From Hydractinia symbiolongicarpus (Eukaryota > Cnidaria > Hydrozoa > Anthoathecata > Hydractiniidae): 64,000 nt of DNA. A program made the position numbers and the translations under genes. The notes beneath the pieces were generated by a model that had not been told where the DNA came from, made no database searches, and worked only from the letters and a program-made list of their open reading frames with translations. Location: contig NC_079884.1 of NCBI RefSeq assembly GCF_029227915.1, forward strand, positions 5,954,001-6,018,000, written 5' to 3'. Of the stretch, positions 62,601-64,000 are shown one piece after another. Position 1 is the first letter of the stretch. Each line of letters begins with the position of its first letter.

Positions 62601-64000
62601 TTTTAGTGGTGAAAAGATAATTGAAAAAATCGTTCGGGAAATGAGTTTACTCCCTGGGTACTTTCTTTGTATATTTTGACTATGCGGGCCGAGTCCGGGG
62701 TTTACGGGAAATGGCGGGTTTTCGTTTGCCGGCGATTAAACATCTTTTATTCAGCGTTTCATCAAAAATGAAAACATTTTTAAAAACTACAAGTCTCATG
62801 CGTTTTAGTGCTGAAAAAATAATTTAAAAAGTCGTTCGGGAAATGAGTTTACTCCCTGGGTACTTTCCTTGTATACTTTTGATTATACGGACCTAGTCCG
62901 GGGTTTACGGGAAATGGCGGGTTTTCGTTTGCCGGCGATTAAACTTCTTTTATTCAGCGTCTCATCAAAAATGAAAACATTTTTGAAAACTACAAGTCTT
63001 ATGCGTTTTAGTTGTGAAAAGATAATTTAAAAAATGATTTGGGAAATGAGTTTACTCACAGGGTACTTTCTTTGTATACATTCGACTATACCGGCCAAGC
63101 TCGGGATTTACGGGAAATCGCGGGTTTTCGTTTGCCGGCGATTAAACCACTTTCATTAAGCGTCTCATCAAAAATGAAAACATTTCTGAAAACTACAAGT
63201 CTCATGCGTTTTAGTGGTGAAAACATAACTTAAAAAATCGTTCCGGAAATGAGTTTACTCCCTGGGTACTTTCTTTGTATACTTTTGACTATACGGGCCG
63301 AGTCCGGGATTTACGGGAAATCGCGGGTTTTCGTTTGCCGGCGATTAAACTTCTTTTATTCAGCGTCTCATCAAAAATGAAAACATTTTTAAAAACTACA
63401 AGTCTCATGGGCTCTAGTGGTGAAATAATGATTCAAAAAATCGTTTGGGAAATTAGTTTACTCCCTGGGTACTTTCTTTGTATACTTTTGACTATACGGG
63501 CCGAGTCCGGGATTTACGGGAAATCGCAGGTTTTCGTTTGCCGGCGATTAAATTTCTTTTATTCAGCGTCTAATCAAAAATGAAAACATTTTTGAAAACT
63601 ACAAGTCTCATGCGTTTTAGTGGTGAAAAAATAAATTAAAAAATCGTTCGGGAAATGAGTTTACTCCCTGGGTACTATCTTTGTATACTTTTGACTATAC
63701 GGGCCAAGCCCGGGATTTACGGGAAATCTCGGGTTTTCGTTTGCCGGCGATTAAACCTCTTTCATTAAGCGTCTCATCAAAAATGAAAACATTTTTGAAA
63801 ACTACAAGTCTCATGCGTTTTAGTGTTGAAAAAATAAATTAAAAAATCGTTCTGGAAATGAGTTTACTCACAGGGTACTTTCTTTGTATACATTCGACTA
63901 TACGGGCCAAGCCCGGGATTTACGGGAAATCGCGGGTTTTCGTTTGCCGGCGATTAAACCTGTTTCATTAAGCGTCTCATCAAAAATGAAAACATTTTTG
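59630..64000 (+). repeat. 11-mer (2232-bp) higher-order repeat, two copies
   Basis: About 59630-61861 is repeated at 61862-64000 with a constant 2232-bp offset (for example 60232 and 62464; 61043 and 63275). The second copy runs off the end of the window. Shared rare variants: GATCAAACCTCTTTTATTAAGCCTC, quoted in part as TATTAAGCCTC (about 60315 and 62547), TGTATATTTTGACTATGCGG, GTTTTAGTTGTGAAAAG, GGGCTCTAGTGG and AGCGTCTAATC. It has the same length as the 17.7-19.9 kb unit but a different monomer order. Confidence 0.88.

Noticed and set aside
1-64000. CRISPR array or bacterial repeat system
   Set aside because: The period is 203 bp with no alternation of short constant repeats and unique spacers, and there are no cas genes. 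The inserted element is a eukaryotic-type LINE.

Overview
Apart from one insertion, the whole window is tandemly repeated satellite DNA built from a monomer of about 203 bp, roughly 300 copies by length. The insertion is a 5'-truncated non-LTR retrotransposon (LINE) at about 13185-16132. I see no host protein-coding gene, tRNA, rRNA, CRISPR array or bacterial-type operon. The long satellite array, the higher-order repeats (HORs) and a LINE with an APE-type endonuclease, a reverse transcriptase, an A-rich tail and a target-site duplication point to a eukaryotic, most likely invertebrate animal, chromosome, probably a centromeric, pericentromeric or other heterochromatic block. The exact taxon cannot be read from the window.

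Layout: 1-4290 holds monomers in minus orientation (taking 4291 onward as plus), including a 608-bp trimeric HOR and an 809-bp tetrameric repeat. At 4288-4291 the array switches orientation at a fold-back junction with 4-bp microhomology. 4291-13184 is plus-orientation satellite, with a 1011-bp pentamer cassette and block duplications at 2834 and 4857 bp offsets. 13185-16132 is the LINE, flanked by a near-perfect 45-bp direct repeat. From 16133 to the end the satellite continues in plus orientation as a mosaic of HOR cassettes: an 11-mer/9-mer pair at 17.7-21.8 kb, a 7-mer and 5-mer at 25.5-29.2 kb, a 3-mer at 28.9-30.2 kb, a half-monomer deletion at 31.5 kb, a duplicated 14-monomer block at 39.3-45.4 kb, a second duplicated 14-monomer block with nested 5-mers at 48.8-55.4 kb, and an 11-mer pair at 59.6-64.0 kb running off the window.

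The monomer has two halves. The first ~110 bp are about 48% GC and CpG-rich, with four GGG triplets spaced 9-11 bp. The remaining ~93 bp are about 25% GC and carry a conserved short dyad (AAAAATG-AAAA-CATTTTT). Nearly every monomer also contains a ~64-codon open frame, but these mostly start at TTG or GTG, change frame from one monomer to the next, and show no sign of being genes.

The LINE is the only real coding sequence. It is an ORF2 fragment (endonuclease, reverse transcriptase, C-terminal region) that lost its 5' end, has Trp where the endonuclease's terminal catalytic His is expected, and carries a frameshift near its C-terminus. It is therefore a dead insertion in the array. Distances, base counts and duplicated blocks were worked out by eye from positions and shared rare variants; block edges are good to tens of bases.
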